A stretch of 64,000 nucleotides of DNA from assembly GCA_038501625.1 (NCBI GenBank), contig JAZAYU010000005.1, positions 6,572,001-6,636,000 of the forward strand. The letters run 5' to 3'. Positions 11,205-22,879 of this stretch are shown here, piece after piece. This DNA is from Corbicula japonica (Eukaryota > Mollusca > Bivalvia > Venerida > Cyrenidae). The notes beneath the pieces were generated by a model that saw only the letters and a program-made list of their open reading frames with translations, was not told the origin of the DNA and searched no databases. Within the stretch, counting starts at the first letter, position 1. Every line of letters starts with the position of its first letter. A program made the position numbers and the translations under genes.

Positions 11205-11226
11205 CCCCCCCCCCCCCCCCCCCCCC
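11205..11226 (+). repeat. Poly-C tract (22 C)
   Basis: Uninterrupted run of 22 C on the plus strand. Other C runs lie at 16641-16653, about 32384-32400 and about 32440-32455, all on the plus strand. Confidence 0.95.
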
Positions 11227-11339
11227 GAAATCTCATCGGATTTACGCGATTTGGAAAAACGGTCCCTGGCGAGGTTCAAAATACGGAATTCCGTCATAAT
11301 ACGGAAAACTTTCACCCATGGAGTCATTAGGTTATTTCT

Positions 11340-11455
11340 GACACAGTAGTGAATAGTGCAGATCCTGATCAGACTTCACAGGTGCAGGCTGATCTGCATC
11401 CAACCTGGCCACATGTGGTTCATTATACATGATGTATTCCATAGTGTAAAGGATT
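11340..11455. repeat. MITE-A 3' half
   Basis: Arm with TAGTGCAGATCCTGATCAG ... GGCTGATCTGCATCCAACC, followed by a worn terminal block TTCCATAGTGTAAAGGATTAA. Confidence 0.6.
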
Positions 11456-11773
11456 AAAAGCTTTCTTAGATGACAAGATAAATCATTTTAGTGCTAATGG
11501 TTTTGTTGATGTCATTTGATAAAGTCTCTTGTGGTCAGAAATTTAGCCAGAACAGACAATTCCATACTATGCATTTTGTATTTTTCTATTCCTTTGCATT
11601 GTCTCAATTGAACAGATTTCTTATTATACTGTATTTTTATGTCTGTGATATTTTATGAATGAAATCAAGTATATATTTATACAGTTGTTTTCTAATGTTT
11701 TATGTTCATTGAAAAAGCATATAGATGTTTTCCATTTGCCGTGATTGTGATATTTAACCCCTCTACTCCATAG

Positions 11774-12216
11774 ATATAGAGGATATTTGTTTTTACCAGT
11801 GTAAGATAGAAATATATTTCACCGAGTGAGCTCCGGAATTGATTATTTTCATGAGTGGCGAAGCCACGAGAGTGAAAATACATAATTCCGAAGTTCACAA
11901 GAGAAATATATTTCTATCTTACACTGGTAAAAACAAATTTTCTTTTTATTTTATGCTTTTAGTTCAAACTTTGTGTGAATTAGACAGAAACATTGCATGA
12001 AATGGCGCCAAAAACGTTTGTCTTCAATGTGACGTCATAACGTCATATGACCAAACTTGAGTCCGATTTCTAAACATTCTCATTCGGCGTTTGGGTACCA
12101 ACGTCAAAAAACAGTGAAAATAAAAATGATATTCCACTGTTTGAAAACAGTGGAATACCACTTTTATTTCACCGGGAAAATTCTATATTTCACTGAAAAG
12201 CATAAAATAAATGCCA
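11774..12216 (+). mobile_element. MITE-C, near full copy
   Basis: Begins with a roughly 155-bp hairpin: the left arm from GATATTTGTTTTTACCAGTG to GCTCCGGAATT, the right arm its inverse, ending ACTGGTAAAAACAAATT. A unique middle contains AAATGGCGCCAAAAACG and a CGTCATAACGTCA block. A tail follows with a second hairpin (GATATTCCACTGTTTG / AAACAGTGGAATACCA). About 85-90% similar by eye to 44341-44784. No protein is encoded, so it would be mobilised in trans if at all. Confidence 0.75.
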
Positions 12217-12224
12217 TTTTTTCA

Positions 12225-12640
12225 AAGGCAAACCGTGTAGACCTTGATCTGGCTGCACATTCGTGCCATCTGATCAGATTGTACAGTTTGCTTTAAGATT
12301 CTTTTGGTTATTATTTTCATGCCCCCACAAAGTGGGAGGCATATAGAGTTGCATTCATCCATCTGTACGTCCCCCAAATCTTGTGGCATCAACACCTCCT
12401 TAACTATACAGTGGATTTCTTTCAAACTTGCACAGATGATCATGAAAGATTTGTAGATGATCGCAAAGAAAGGATTTTTTCATGCGACCATTTTTACCAG
12501 AGTTATGGCCATTTGTTATTATAAATAATGTTGCAGCAGTGGGGGCATCAGTGTCACATTCTAGTTTATTAAGTAGTGAACAGTGTTGATCCAGTTCCGA
12601 CAGCACCGATATGCCAGAAGATCTGGATCTATTTTAAAAG
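12225..12640. repeat. MITE-A halves flanking a GGGGGCAT dispersed element
   Basis: 12225-12296 and 12571-12640 are MITE-A arms. Between them 12310-12560 is a dispersed element running from GCCCCCACAAAGTGGGAGGC to GCAGTGGGGGCATCAGTGTC. A reverse-complement copy lies at 36825-37070 in an intron of the DUF1330-like gene. Confidence 0.6.
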
Positions 12641-12824
12641 AGCTATTTAGGTTTAATATTGTCTGTTTGGAAACCTGGAATCAACTTAGGTTTGTTGTCG
12701 ATATTTTTACCCATTAACCTCAAAATGTTGTAACTAGAAAAAAGTTTGCATATATACAATGGAGGTCAATTTTTCAAATGAGTATGGTCATCTTCCTCAA
12801 AACATTTTTATACCCCACCGCATA

Positions 12825-13225
12825 CCTGTAGGGGGATAATGGAATGGTATTGGTGTGTTTCTCCATCCATGTGTGTATGTATGTGTGCATATCATGTTGT
12901 GGCTCCATAACTTAACCCCAAAAAGGAATTCCATGAAACTTTGGCAGAATGTTTGAAACTGATCAGCTCAAGGTCAAGGTCACCAGTGAAGTTTAAAGAT
13001 TTGAACCATGTATTTTGTGTCCTCTCCATAACTTCTTAACCCCTGTTAGGAATTTTGTGAAACTTTGGTTAAGTGTTCACCTCATCAGGATGATGTGCAG
13101 AAATCGTGTTCCAGCCTGTTCGGCTTGAGGTCACCAGTGGTTTTTATAGGGCTGAACTATGTATTTTCTGTTCGCTCCATAACTTCTGAACCCTTTGAAG
13201 GAATTACATGAAACTTTGGTCAAAT
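12825..13225. repeat. Dispersed repeat with internal duplications
   Basis: Three diverged tandem blocks each contain TCCATAACTT(A/C)...AACCC and a GGAATT...ATGAAACTTTGG run, spaced about 125 bp. This has the look of a dispersed non-coding repeat. Confidence 0.5.
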
Positions 13226-13564
13226 GCACAACTTTGATATGGAATGTCACATAATGGGATTGCTCAATGATGTCGCCCAGGGCAAGAATGATACTGGAAA
13301 AACTAAAATCAGCTTCAAAGTTTACCGTTCGTTTCTTTATCTCTTGAGTATACAATATTCTAAAAATGTTCAGATTAATGGACAGGATTCCAAGATGAGT
13401 AATTTGCCTTCTTGTTTACATTCATTTGGCACCTGAACTTCAGTAAAACACAATTGTTGTTTTTTCTTTTTTGTGAACTTGTATTTCTGGTTTTGAAAAT
13501 ACTTATACGTGACTTAACCATTTCTTTCCCATGGGCCAATATGCCAAGTTATAGTATAATTATA

Positions 13565-14660
13565 CAGTAGACTCCGGCAAATCGAATACACAAATTGTCA
13601 GCTAAAAATATTCTATTGCCCGGAGTACCCGATTGGCCGGTAATCGTATTCATCATGAAATCTGCATATATTTGCTGACAAGGGAGGTCAGGTAGATCGT
13701 GTTCTGGATAAATATGCATTATTTTATATGTTTATTTATTGATTAACAGACCCGTCTGTCATGTTCTGCTACAAAATCGAAGTTTCAAATTATATTATGC
13801 TACCGCGACATTTACACCGTGAATGTGAAATAAGTATTAAAACACTAATCAATGCGAACATATTCCATAATAAATTACATCCCAATTTTATCTCAAGTAT
13901 TATTGCATCATCAACCAATTTAAACCAGGTAAAAATGTGAAATGTCACGTACACAGTTTTGTAGATCAAACGATTTCAAAGCAGAGCCGACAAAAAAACA
14001 CAGTCTTGATACGAGCATACAATTTCCTTTGAAGTTGCATTTCATTGACGGTTGGTATCAGTGTTTACCTCCAAACTGACTGTCAATCAAATTCAGTGTC
14101 CGTATGAAATTAACATGGAAGGTGGATGAAAGAAATGTACGGATTAATTTATGCGATAATTAAAAAGAGACAATGGAATTTAAATGTGGATTATTGTAAG
14201 TACATGTACCAATAACGTCTCGATAACGGATAGTCCTAGGCTGCTGTGTATCTGTAACAGATTTTTTAACGCCTGATTGAATAAGCTGTTTAAAAGAGGT
14301 TACAGTTTGTTTGCCCGGAGGCTTCACTGTCCCTGTTCATCGCTGTCAAAATATTTAATTGGATTTATCAGCTGACTATAGACCAATAATAAGGGTGTCA
14401 TAAGCTTTAATATGGACGATAAACGGTACATCTGGTGTCATTTCCTGTAAACAGGCGATGAAAATATTCTATTTCAATCAGTTTTGGCCAAAAAATATTG
14501 CAAAGTTTCTATTCGATTTGGCGATATATTCTCTTATCCAATACCCATATGGCCGATAAAATTTACATTGTTTATATAAGAAATGGTTTTGTGTTCGAAA
14601 ATCGTACCCCATTTGCCGATATATTCTTATAGCCGATACCCGATTTCGTGGAGTTTACTG
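13565..14660. mobile_element. Tc1/pogo (Tigger)-like non-autonomous DNA transposon
   Basis: The left end CAGTAGACTCCGGCAAATCG is preceded by TA. The right end inverts to CAGTAAACTCCACGAAATCG and is followed by TA, a TA target duplication. Subterminal blocks repeat the theme GCCGATA / CCGATTTGCC. Termini of the form CAGTAGACTCC with a TA target match pogo/Tigger elements as I know them. The 1.1-kb interior has no transposase frame. Confidence 0.7.
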
Positions 14661-14693
14661 TACAAGCTAGCCAAGCAGGATACAGGTTAATCC

Positions 14694-14755
14694 TTTAACC
14701 CTTTCCTCCATATAATTTGATTGATAGCCAATCTCTTAAAATGAAGGAGTTAAGC
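14694..14755. repeat. MITE-A terminal pair without interior
   Basis: TTAACCCTTTCCTCCATAT followed within 60 bp by its inverse, AATGAAGGAGTTAAG: the two ends of MITE-A with almost all of the middle deleted. Confidence 0.55.
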
Positions 14756-14898
14756 TTGAGTGGCACTTGCAACAAGTTCTTTGGTGTAAGTTGAATGATG
14801 ATGGGTTGGCAAACATGTGCAATCTAAACGAAAGTTTCAGAAACTACCATGTTTCAATCACAGTAAAAAAGAAACTACAATTTTTCAAATCACATTAA

Positions 14899-14904
14899 TT
14901 TATT
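14899..14904 (-). promoter_or_regulatory. Polyadenylation signal for COX4
   Basis: TTTATT on the plus strand (AATAAA on the minus strand), about 245 bases downstream of the COX4 stop codon. Confidence 0.45.
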
Positions 14905-15148
14905 CATATTCACAATATAACACAAACTGTATGATAGTATTTCTAGTTTACAGGAATTCAAAATGCCTTTGACCTCCATTTAGAAAAATCAACATTTACC
15001 ACTCTTCTACAATTATACTGGTAATAAATACCTATAAGGATTTTGTTCAAAGATTGTCGAAAGATATGTATGTAAAGATCTTTTACTCAAGTATGCCAAT
15101 ATTTAACACTAACAAACTAGAAAGAAGTCCCTGATAAATATATGCCTT

Positions 15149-18100
15149 TTACTTCCATTCATTCTTGTCGAAGTCGTACTTGGATGATAATCCAGCAATC
15201 GGACCAACGTTGTGTGCCAACATGGTGGCGACCATTTCCTGCTGTTTTTCTTTAGTGAGAGTGGCAGCAGGGGTGCCATCTGAAAGAAGTAAACCAAAAC
15301 TAATTGTAATATTCAAGAAACAAAATAATTGTTTTATTATACTGCTAAGCCTGTTTAAAGCAAAGAAATAATTAGAAAACATAGGCAAAATCAACGTTGA
15401 ATAAAATCTTTTTTAGCAATTCATCATTGTACATGGTAAAGTAAACTGCTTTTTCATAAAGTTACTGACTTCGTTAAAATCAAATAATCATTTTCAGTGC
15501 ACAACTATACTACTCAAAATTTGAAAAGGATCACTTATAAGATTGTGTTTATTCTTTAAGTAAGGTTGAAATGTTAAAATATTTGCTGTGATTCTGAAAA
15601 TTTGTAATATCTATTGGACAGGTCAGGTATGCTATTAGAATGATTAACATGTATCAAAATAAAATCACAATTCCTTGGTTGACCATTAAAGAGATATTTA
15701 AGAAATAAAAAGCGATCCCTATCAAATTTAGAGTAGTATATTCTTGAGCAGTACATCTGGAAATTTATATTCTTTCTATATAAAACAATATTCCTTCATT
15801 TCTGTTTGGTTTGTCTTTTAGGTATCAATGCAACATCATTAACCCTTTACACCCAAGATACGACATTTAACCCTTTCCTGTATAGACACACCTGTATTGC
15901 TAGGGCGAACAGTTTAGATCCAGATCAGCCGGCACATCCATGCCATCTGATCAGGATCTTAACTGTTCGCCTTTTGATTCATAAGGGTAATTTCTGAACA
16001 AAATGCAACCAGTGCAGATCCTGATTAGACGGCACAGGTGTGCCGGCTGATCTGGATATACACTGGTCGCACATGCGTAAAAATGCGTTAACACATAACC
16101 AGAGTAGATTAGATCAGCTGGTACAGGATTTAATATCAGGATCTACTCTGTTAATTTTTACATTCATTAGGTAATTTCTGACCAAGAAGCAAACAGTGTA
16201 TATCCAGATCAGATGGCATGGATGTCCTATCTGAACTGAATCTACACTAGTTGCCGATGTAATAAAAAGCTTATTCATGGCATGAAGGGTTCAGATGAAA
16301 TTGTCATAAAAAATATATGAAAGAAAGTTATCAAACAGAATTTTATCAACATGATCTAAGAACAATATTCAACTTGCAAAAAAAACAACTGAAACATTCA
16401 TAAGAACACAGAATATATCAAAGAAATACAGAATTCATTAAGAAACAGTTTAGCCCTGAACTTACTGCATTTGAAAACATAAAACCTAACCCAAGTTAGA
16501 TTGTGATTAGCTAGCAGACATCTGTATCACTTGCATCATATATCACATCTGTATACAAGCATGAGAATGATATATGGTCTTTTCAACCCTGATTTGCATC
16601 AATCTCAAAAATGGTCTCAGCCTACACCCCCACCCCAACACCCCCCCCCCCCCAAAAAAAAACAACAACAAAACAACAACATGGAACTCTGAAGAAATAC
16701 TAATAACCAATTTGAACATTAAATTCAAAAGAACATTTAACAAGTTAAAGGCTTAAACATAACATTATAATATTTTACTTGAAACAGTAACTTACGATCT
16801 GAAATTAGAAACCAGCAATGTTTGGTTAATATAATTTCAACAGTAGCCGAGGTTTTGACATATACTACATTTGTATTTGACTCCTGATGTTAGACAGCAC
16901 CCCTAAAAATACTTAGGGGGGATCAGATAAAAAAACAACTAATTAAATTATTACTTTATGAAACCTCTGACTGTTGTGAATAATATTAATGATTTTGAGG
17001 GTTGCATGAAAGACTGTTATAACTATATTGAAGTAAAGACTGAGATATGACAGTCATAAGTGCAACCCTAGATTGAAGGAAATGAATCAAAACTTCAAAG
17101 CATATATACTTACAAAAGGTTACATTGTAGACAAAGATAAGCGTTGACAAAGCCAATGTGTACGAGATAAATGATACTATTCTTTTCCAATCGCCTGTAG
17201 GTGCATTCATTTCTGCAAAAGTCTGACGGAATGAGGCCCTGTATACTGAAATTTCAAAAAGAAAATTTAGGTGTAGGGATTCAAAGATTTGCTGAATAAC
17301 AAACAAAAATAGTATTATCACTCTCTTGCAACAAAATTTGTCAAAATGTTAAGTTTATTCAGTATTGTTTCTGAACAACAAAAATGTATCCTCCAGTAAC
17401 TTTGTAATCTTGATATTCATTTATTTATAAAGTTAAGATAAAAGATTTATTGCTTGTACAACCAGTATCAATACAATCAAATGGCATACTCATGAGTGCC
17501 ATCTGATCAGGAACTACAGTTATATACTCGACCAGAAATAACCTTATGAATCGAAAACTGAACTCTGTAGATCTTGATCAGAGGGCAATTATGTGTAGGC
17601 TGATCTGGATCAACAGTTCTCTTTCATGGAATAATAGTCCCATCCCATGATTGATTAAAGGGTTAACTTGCCATTTGTGCACAACACTGTATGCTCTACA
17701 AATCTTTAATAACTTAACCACGAAAACAAAAAATCTGATCACATGCAAGATTTTTTCAATGGTTTAGTATTGTATATTGTTCAACAAAACTGTACATACA
17801 CTTTTTCTTATCTTCTAGTGACAGAGCTGCCCAGTCACCCTGCTCTTTCTTCCTCAAAGCTAGCACTTCTGGTGTGTTGGCTCCCCAGCGTACTGAGGGC
17901 ATTGGTATATCAGGGGTATCATGATAATCATAGTGAACGCTAAAACTTGGTCCTACGATATCTCTGTTGCCTGGAAAATGAAAATAATTAAGTACATGTA
18001 AATATTTGTAATTTGATTTTGAAAACAACAGTGTTTATTAATCTGGGAATCATGCGACGAATTTAACAATGGAATTAGTGACACAAAACTGTAAATAAAC

Positions 18101-18585
18101 AGCTAAAATATTATAAACCTGGTCATTTCAAAAAGAATTTCAATATTGAATCTAGTTCTTGCAACTAATACACTGACTTCTCTCCACACTGGATTCTACA
18201 GCTTATTCACTGACACCCAACATGTGTTGAACTTAAGGCATAAAGATAAGTAAGTGGTAATATTACAGGTTATCCGGTAAAAATTCTTGAACAGTTAGCG
18301 ATATAATCTGCTGCCCCCCAACCCCTGGCTGGCTTACCAGTCGGAAATTTGTCATGTTTTCACACAGGTAAATACCAGTGACATTCAGTCATTCCTACCT
18401 ATTTTAGGGTACATCTTTGCTTTCATTTCCGGAGTTAATTGATCAGGAGTCTTGGCATTTAAATCCACCGCCAAACTTCCTCCAGTTGTGGCCACCTCGT
18501 GCATGCGTACACTGCATACTGAAAATGCACGGTGTTGGACACTGCCAATCCGAGATAGGGCAGCTGCTGCAGATTTACTCAACAT
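15149..18585 (-). CDS. COX4: Cytochrome c oxidase subunit 4, mitochondrial (206 aa)
   Basis: Nuclear-encoded subunit of respiratory complex IV in the inner mitochondrial membrane. Coding exons in order: 18585-18399, 17970-17800, 17245-17114 and 15279-15149. Donors are GTAGGA, GTATGT and GTAAGT and acceptors end CAG; the lengths sum to 621 nt. An acceptor (TATACAG/G) lies directly before the ATG, so an untranslated first exon must exist upstream. Residues 1-20 (MLSKSAAAALSRIGSVQHRA) are a typical mitochondrial presequence. Residues 120-133 (LYRASFRQTFAEMN) match the core of mammalian COX4 (LYRIKFKESFAEMN). A transmembrane helix follows at about 142-163, and the end KYDFDKNEWK matches the mammalian KNEWK tail. 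Mammalian COX4 is about 169 aa; the extra length is N-terminal (about residues 30-75). Introns carry four or more MITE-A copies. Confidence 0.93.
15867..16092. mobile_element. MITE-A, full copy
   Basis: TTAACCCTTTCCTGTATAG ... GCGTTAA, with two palindromic arms (TTTAGATCCAGATCAGCCGG ... and ...GCCGGCTGATCTGGATATAC). It lies in the last COX4 intron. Confidence 0.75.
16096..16292. mobile_element. MITE-A, copy lacking the 5' end
   Basis: Two arms with TCAGGATCTACTCTGTTAA and CAGTGTATATCCAGATCAG and a 3' end ATGGCATGAAGGGTTCAG. It lies only a few bases from the previous copy. Confidence 0.65.
17459..17666. mobile_element. MITE-A copy
   Basis: Arms CCATCTGATCAGGAACTACA and GGCTGATCTGGATCAACAG, spacer GACCAGAAATAACCTTATGA, right end GATTAAAGGGTTAA. 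It lies in COX4 intron 2. Confidence 0.65.
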
Positions 18586-18656
18586 CCTGTATACAAAATA
18601 AACAACAAAATAAAAATAAAATTAAATATCTTAATCATGTCTATGTATTGGCCCTT

Positions 18657-18897
18657 TTAACCATTTCCTCCATTTATATGCATTAATACATGTGCAACCA
18701 GTGTAGATCCAGATCAGCCGGCACATCCATGCCGTCTGATCAGGATCTGCACTGGTAGCAATTTGGTCAGAAATGACCTAACAAATCAAAATGCGAACAG
18801 TGCAGATCCTGATCAGACGGCACTGATGTTCCGGCTGAACTGGATCTACACTGTTTCACCCACGCAATAAAGGTGTGTCTATGGAGGAAAGGGTTAA
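18657..18897. mobile_element. MITE-A, best full-length copy (241 bp)
   Basis: Runs from TTAACCATTTCCTCCAT to ATGGAGGAAAGGGTTAA, so terminal inverted repeats of about 17 bp include TTAA at each end. Two palindromic arms are separated by GGTCAGAAATGACCTAACAA. A TTAA target with CC(C/A)TTT termini is what piggyBac-type elements show. It carries no protein and lies in the 5'-UTR intron of COX4. Confidence 0.8.
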
Positions 18898-18899
18898 AG

Positions 18900-19010
18900 A
18901 CTGTCTGCAAATTTAGATATACAGACATTTTTGTCTATCATAAACTGAAAGTCTGCAAATTTATAGACAGTCTGTAAAAACAGCCATTTCCTAGACCTGT
19001 TCAAAGTCAA
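18900..19010. repeat. Solo end of the GTCTGTAAATTTACAGAC element
   Basis: Contains AGACAGTCTGTAAAAACAGC and TTTCCTAGACCTG, matching the terminal repeats of the element at 20558-21057. Confidence 0.5.
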
Positions 19011-19987
19011 AGAAGAAAATTTTGCCCAAAACAACACAAACGTCATTTGTCTTTAAAATACTACAGTTGTTCAGGTAGTAGCGGAAAGCTAAGCAGATTA
19101 CTGCTCTACAGCTTTTTAAAAGTAGAAATTCTACAAACTTATCAATATCATTCAAGAGACAAAAGTGTTTTCTCTTAAAAACATCATTCTTTTCAAACCT
19201 TTATGATAACTTCCCTGCTCGAGGTTTTGTATATGATGTACATGGATTGAGGCAGTAGCTGATAGCTTCGGGGAATATGGGATAGTTAGTGTAAGGCACT
19301 GAAGGGGCTTCTCAAACCAATCCAAAAATTGTAGTTTTATTATGACATGTACTTAACATGTGCAGGGGTTTATTAAATAAAAATCAATACCATTTGAACT
19401 GAATTAAACCTGGAAATTGCTGCAAACTATAACGGAAGAAAATCATAATACAATAGGTCATAAGAAAGTAACACAGATAAATGAAATGCATTTTAAAATA
19501 ATACTGATCACAAACTGGGTTTTGGTAATACTTAAACCCAATCACAGAGAAATCAAATGGAATATACAGTATCATCATATCAAAAAGCATAAATGCTTAG
19601 TAAAAATATCTTTATTTTCTGGCGATAACTAAACTTGGTGGCAAGAAAAAAACTATGATTTTTTTCTTACACAGTTCATCCATTACGTACATGTATGCGA
19701 GTTCTCATACAAAAAAAAAACAGCACAAAGAAATGAAAGACTTCTCCAAAATGGAAGGCTGTGGAAACGTATTATATTCGAAAAATGGCCAAAGAGGAAT
19801 GAAGAAGTCAATGACTAACCATCAGTACACCTGACTCAGGTGTTCTTGTAAGGTTTCCACTTAAAGCACTGTCAGAATTTCCTCAGGCTCGCCATTGCAT
19901 TGATACATAAATACTTACAGTTAATACAGTATATTCACTATATTGCGTTGTATAAGTTCAATTTTTAATCTTCACAACACATCATAC

Positions 19988-20050
19988 CTAACGTTCAACT
20001 CGCCTCTGACACCGATTTGACAGATCAAGTTGGAGACGATCTCCTTGAGT
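19988..20050 (-). other. Possible untranslated first exon of COX4
   Basis: On the minus strand a GC-richer stretch ends GAACGTTAG/GTATGATG, a good splice donor, upstream of the COX4 coding exon whose acceptor abuts the ATG. The 5' limit is unknown. A second candidate donor (CCGCCAAG/GTAATA) lies at 21405 on the same strand. Confidence 0.35.
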
Positions 20051-20557
20051 AGCACACATATGCAATCTGTTACTGACCAAGTGCATGGTAGTTATTTATA
20101 TCTCTGTTTGGTGACAATTTGCAGGTTTATAAATGTTTATTATAAGTGATAAAAGGTTTATTTATACACCAAACAAAACCATATTCATTGAAAGTTTACA
20201 GACTTTTGATATAAAACTTTATGTTTATCGTTATTTTCATTAGTAAAATCGAGGTGTAGGTATCGACTTCCGATTGCCTCGTTCTACTTATAAATAAGAT
20301 ATACTCTGCCTTGTTCTCCTTATAAATTATAAGATAAACTCTAATAGCAAAATTTGAAATCAAAACAAAATACATTAAAGTGAAGGGGAGAATTCACTCT
20401 TTCTCTTGGTATAAAGGTTAATTATTCTAAATGTATAAATAAAGAAAATGCCTAAGAAAAGAAACGGGCTATCCGCTATACCCCCAAATCCGCTACTGCC
20501 TTCACAGCTGTATCACTGAAACTTTATCTGGTTGCAGATAAAATAGCAAAATAAACA

Positions 20558-21057
20558 TGTCTAGGAAACGTCTGTTTTTATGGACTGTCTGTAAATTTAC
20601 AGACTGTCAGTTTATTTATAGATAAATACATCTGTAAATTTATGGACAAGGGTGGTTCCAAAATGTGTCAAAAATAAGAATCTTTGTTATACACCACACT
20701 GGAATAAAAATGAATGAAAATCTACAAATAAATTAGTATTTTTTATTTTAAATGAACATAACTTATTTTAAAGAGATCATTATTATGTTCAAATGATTAT
20801 GTGAAATGTTGTTAGGTCATTGATGACTATGTTGGAGAGGAAATAACAGTGTGAACAAACTTCAACCATTTCTGTTTATGTCCTATGATATGCTCTTTTC
20901 TATCAGAATTAACAAAAATGCTTTAGATTTGTGAATTTCTAAAATGTGTTAACTTTTTTTATCAACCCTTGTTCATAAATTAACAGATGCTTTTTCTATT
21001 AATAAACTGACAGTGTAAATTTACAGACAGTCCATAAAAACAGCCGTTTCCTAGACC
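20558..21057. mobile_element. Inverted-repeat element, about 500 bp
   Basis: Terminal inverted repeats of about 55 bp: left GTCTAGGAAACGTCTG..., right its inverse ...GCCGTTTCCTAGACC. Inside each end is a small palindrome (CTGTAAATTTACAG). No ORF of note; a non-autonomous DNA transposon. Confidence 0.7.
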
Positions 21058-22440
21058 TGATAAAAACAATTCAAGAATGGTCAGTCTACAGGTAATGTGT
21101 ATCATTTTTCGAACAAGCTACTACATTTAAGCATAATTGTGACACTCTCATTATTTCTGTTTTAGTCAACTCAATATGTAAAGCTAATTATTATCACCAA
21201 GCAAATACGTGACAAACAATGCTGTACCCCACCCACTAGTTTATTAGAAATCCGGTTCGATTGCAAATGATCTTTCACTCAACTTATAAAATCCGAAAAC
21301 ATTCAGGATGTAAAGAAATGTATGCTGAATGTTTTCGTTTCGTTCCTGTACAATATTAACATGACAATCATTTAATTTCGAGCCATTTTAGGCGACAATA
21401 TTACCTTGGCGGTGAGGAGAATGGCCGAAGGACAACAGTCGGTTTGCTTGAAGAAAATTTTTGGCACAAGAACACATTCTGATCTGGTCAGAGCCGGATT
21501 CAACGACTGAGTTTTGATAATTAGACATGAAAATGAAAAAGAAAACAAAGTGATGACTTAATATCAGTGAGATATTTAAACCAGTTAATTTATTTCTAGG
21601 TTGTGAAACAATGACATAGCCACATTATATCACAACTTTAGCGGAAATATCGTCAAATGAAGATCCATACTTGTCAAATCGTTTTGATATTTTTGTAAGT
21701 AATATAAAAAAACATGACGCTTTCAATAAGTTTTAATGTTTCAACTCTCTTATGTCAGCTTTGTTTTAGGAGGCCTTCTACCATAAGAACTACTGAAGAC
21801 GATTGTTCGGTTAAACAGTTGACTTTTTACAACATAAATCAAATGTTTACTGTTCTACACCAATAAATGCCTTACGGCACAATATAGACTTTTACACAGT
21901 CATTACCCAAGAAACTTGCCTACTCAGGTACAAACGTGGCTAATAAGAAAACGCCACAAATCGGTATTTTGTTTAAATTCGCACCCCGCTCTTTTAATGA
22001 AATACTCTCCGAATTTAAAGTAACTAAGCATTGAAACAAGTGATAGACAATTATAATATTTTATACATTTAAAATTTGATTATAAAACAATTAACATTTT
22101 TTATCATCCCTTTAATGACATGGTTAGCTTTTCAAATAGTTTACACATTGTAAACATATGGTGTTGGGGAATAGAAGTTTTATTTACCCCCATTGAACCC
22201 GAATCGTTTTTATTTATTTTATTTTTAGAAATTTATATTTGCGTCGTATTCCGGACCGTTTAACATTTATTACCTATTACATATCACAGAGTGGCTTTCC
22301 ATATAACGTTGATTCTCAACAATTATGTTATGGAGAAACTACATATTTTAACCGTAACGACGGATGTTATCCGATTTAAACATACGTAACTCATAATGAG
22401 CGTCGCGTCAATGACGTTGACGTTATGTTCCGTTGCCATA
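21058..22440. other. Intergenic region between divergent genes
   Basis: COX4 (minus) and the disordered-protein gene (plus) point away from each other across this region, so promoters of both may lie here. The minus-strand donor CCGCCAAG/GTAATA at 21405 suggests an untranslated exon. No coding frame was recognised. Confidence 0.35.
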
Positions 22441-22449
22441 TGACGTTAA

Positions 22450-22533
22450 TCTCTTATCCAGCGTTTGTTCTGTTGCTACAGATCTAAGGTTTGAATGAAA
22501 CGAATAAAGGAATAAATAAACCCCTCTTTTGAG
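22450..22533 (+). other. Possible untranslated first exon
   Basis: Ends TTTTGAG/GTGAGTAC, a strong donor, followed 322 bp later by the acceptor TTTTCAG at 22855 that opens the exon with the start codon of the next gene. The 5' limit is unknown. Confidence 0.35.
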
Positions 22534-22879
22534 GTGAGTACAGATAAAACGCCCGAGTATAATCTAATCCTTCCATAACCGTTGGAAAGATATTTTACAT
22601 AACTTTTTAAATAACACGCGTTCTTTTCACATATTTTAATAAAACAAAAATGACATGTAAAGCAGGCTCAGGATGAAGTCCCTTAACATGACATAAGTGT
22701 CTGTTGGAAAGGGATTACCCAGAGTTGGAGGAAAGTGAGTTGCGGTTATTCCGCGATTTAATCTTGGAATTATTCGACGACATCTATTTGTTTTAAAGGG
22801 GTTTGAGCCCGCAATCGATAAACTTTAAAAATGATTCTTTCATTATGATTTTCAGGGTTATCATCTCCAAAGAGGAGCT

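Noticed and set aside
11109..11349. Pro- or Gly-rich frames on both strands
   Set aside because: Translations across the 22-bp poly-C tract; no other support.
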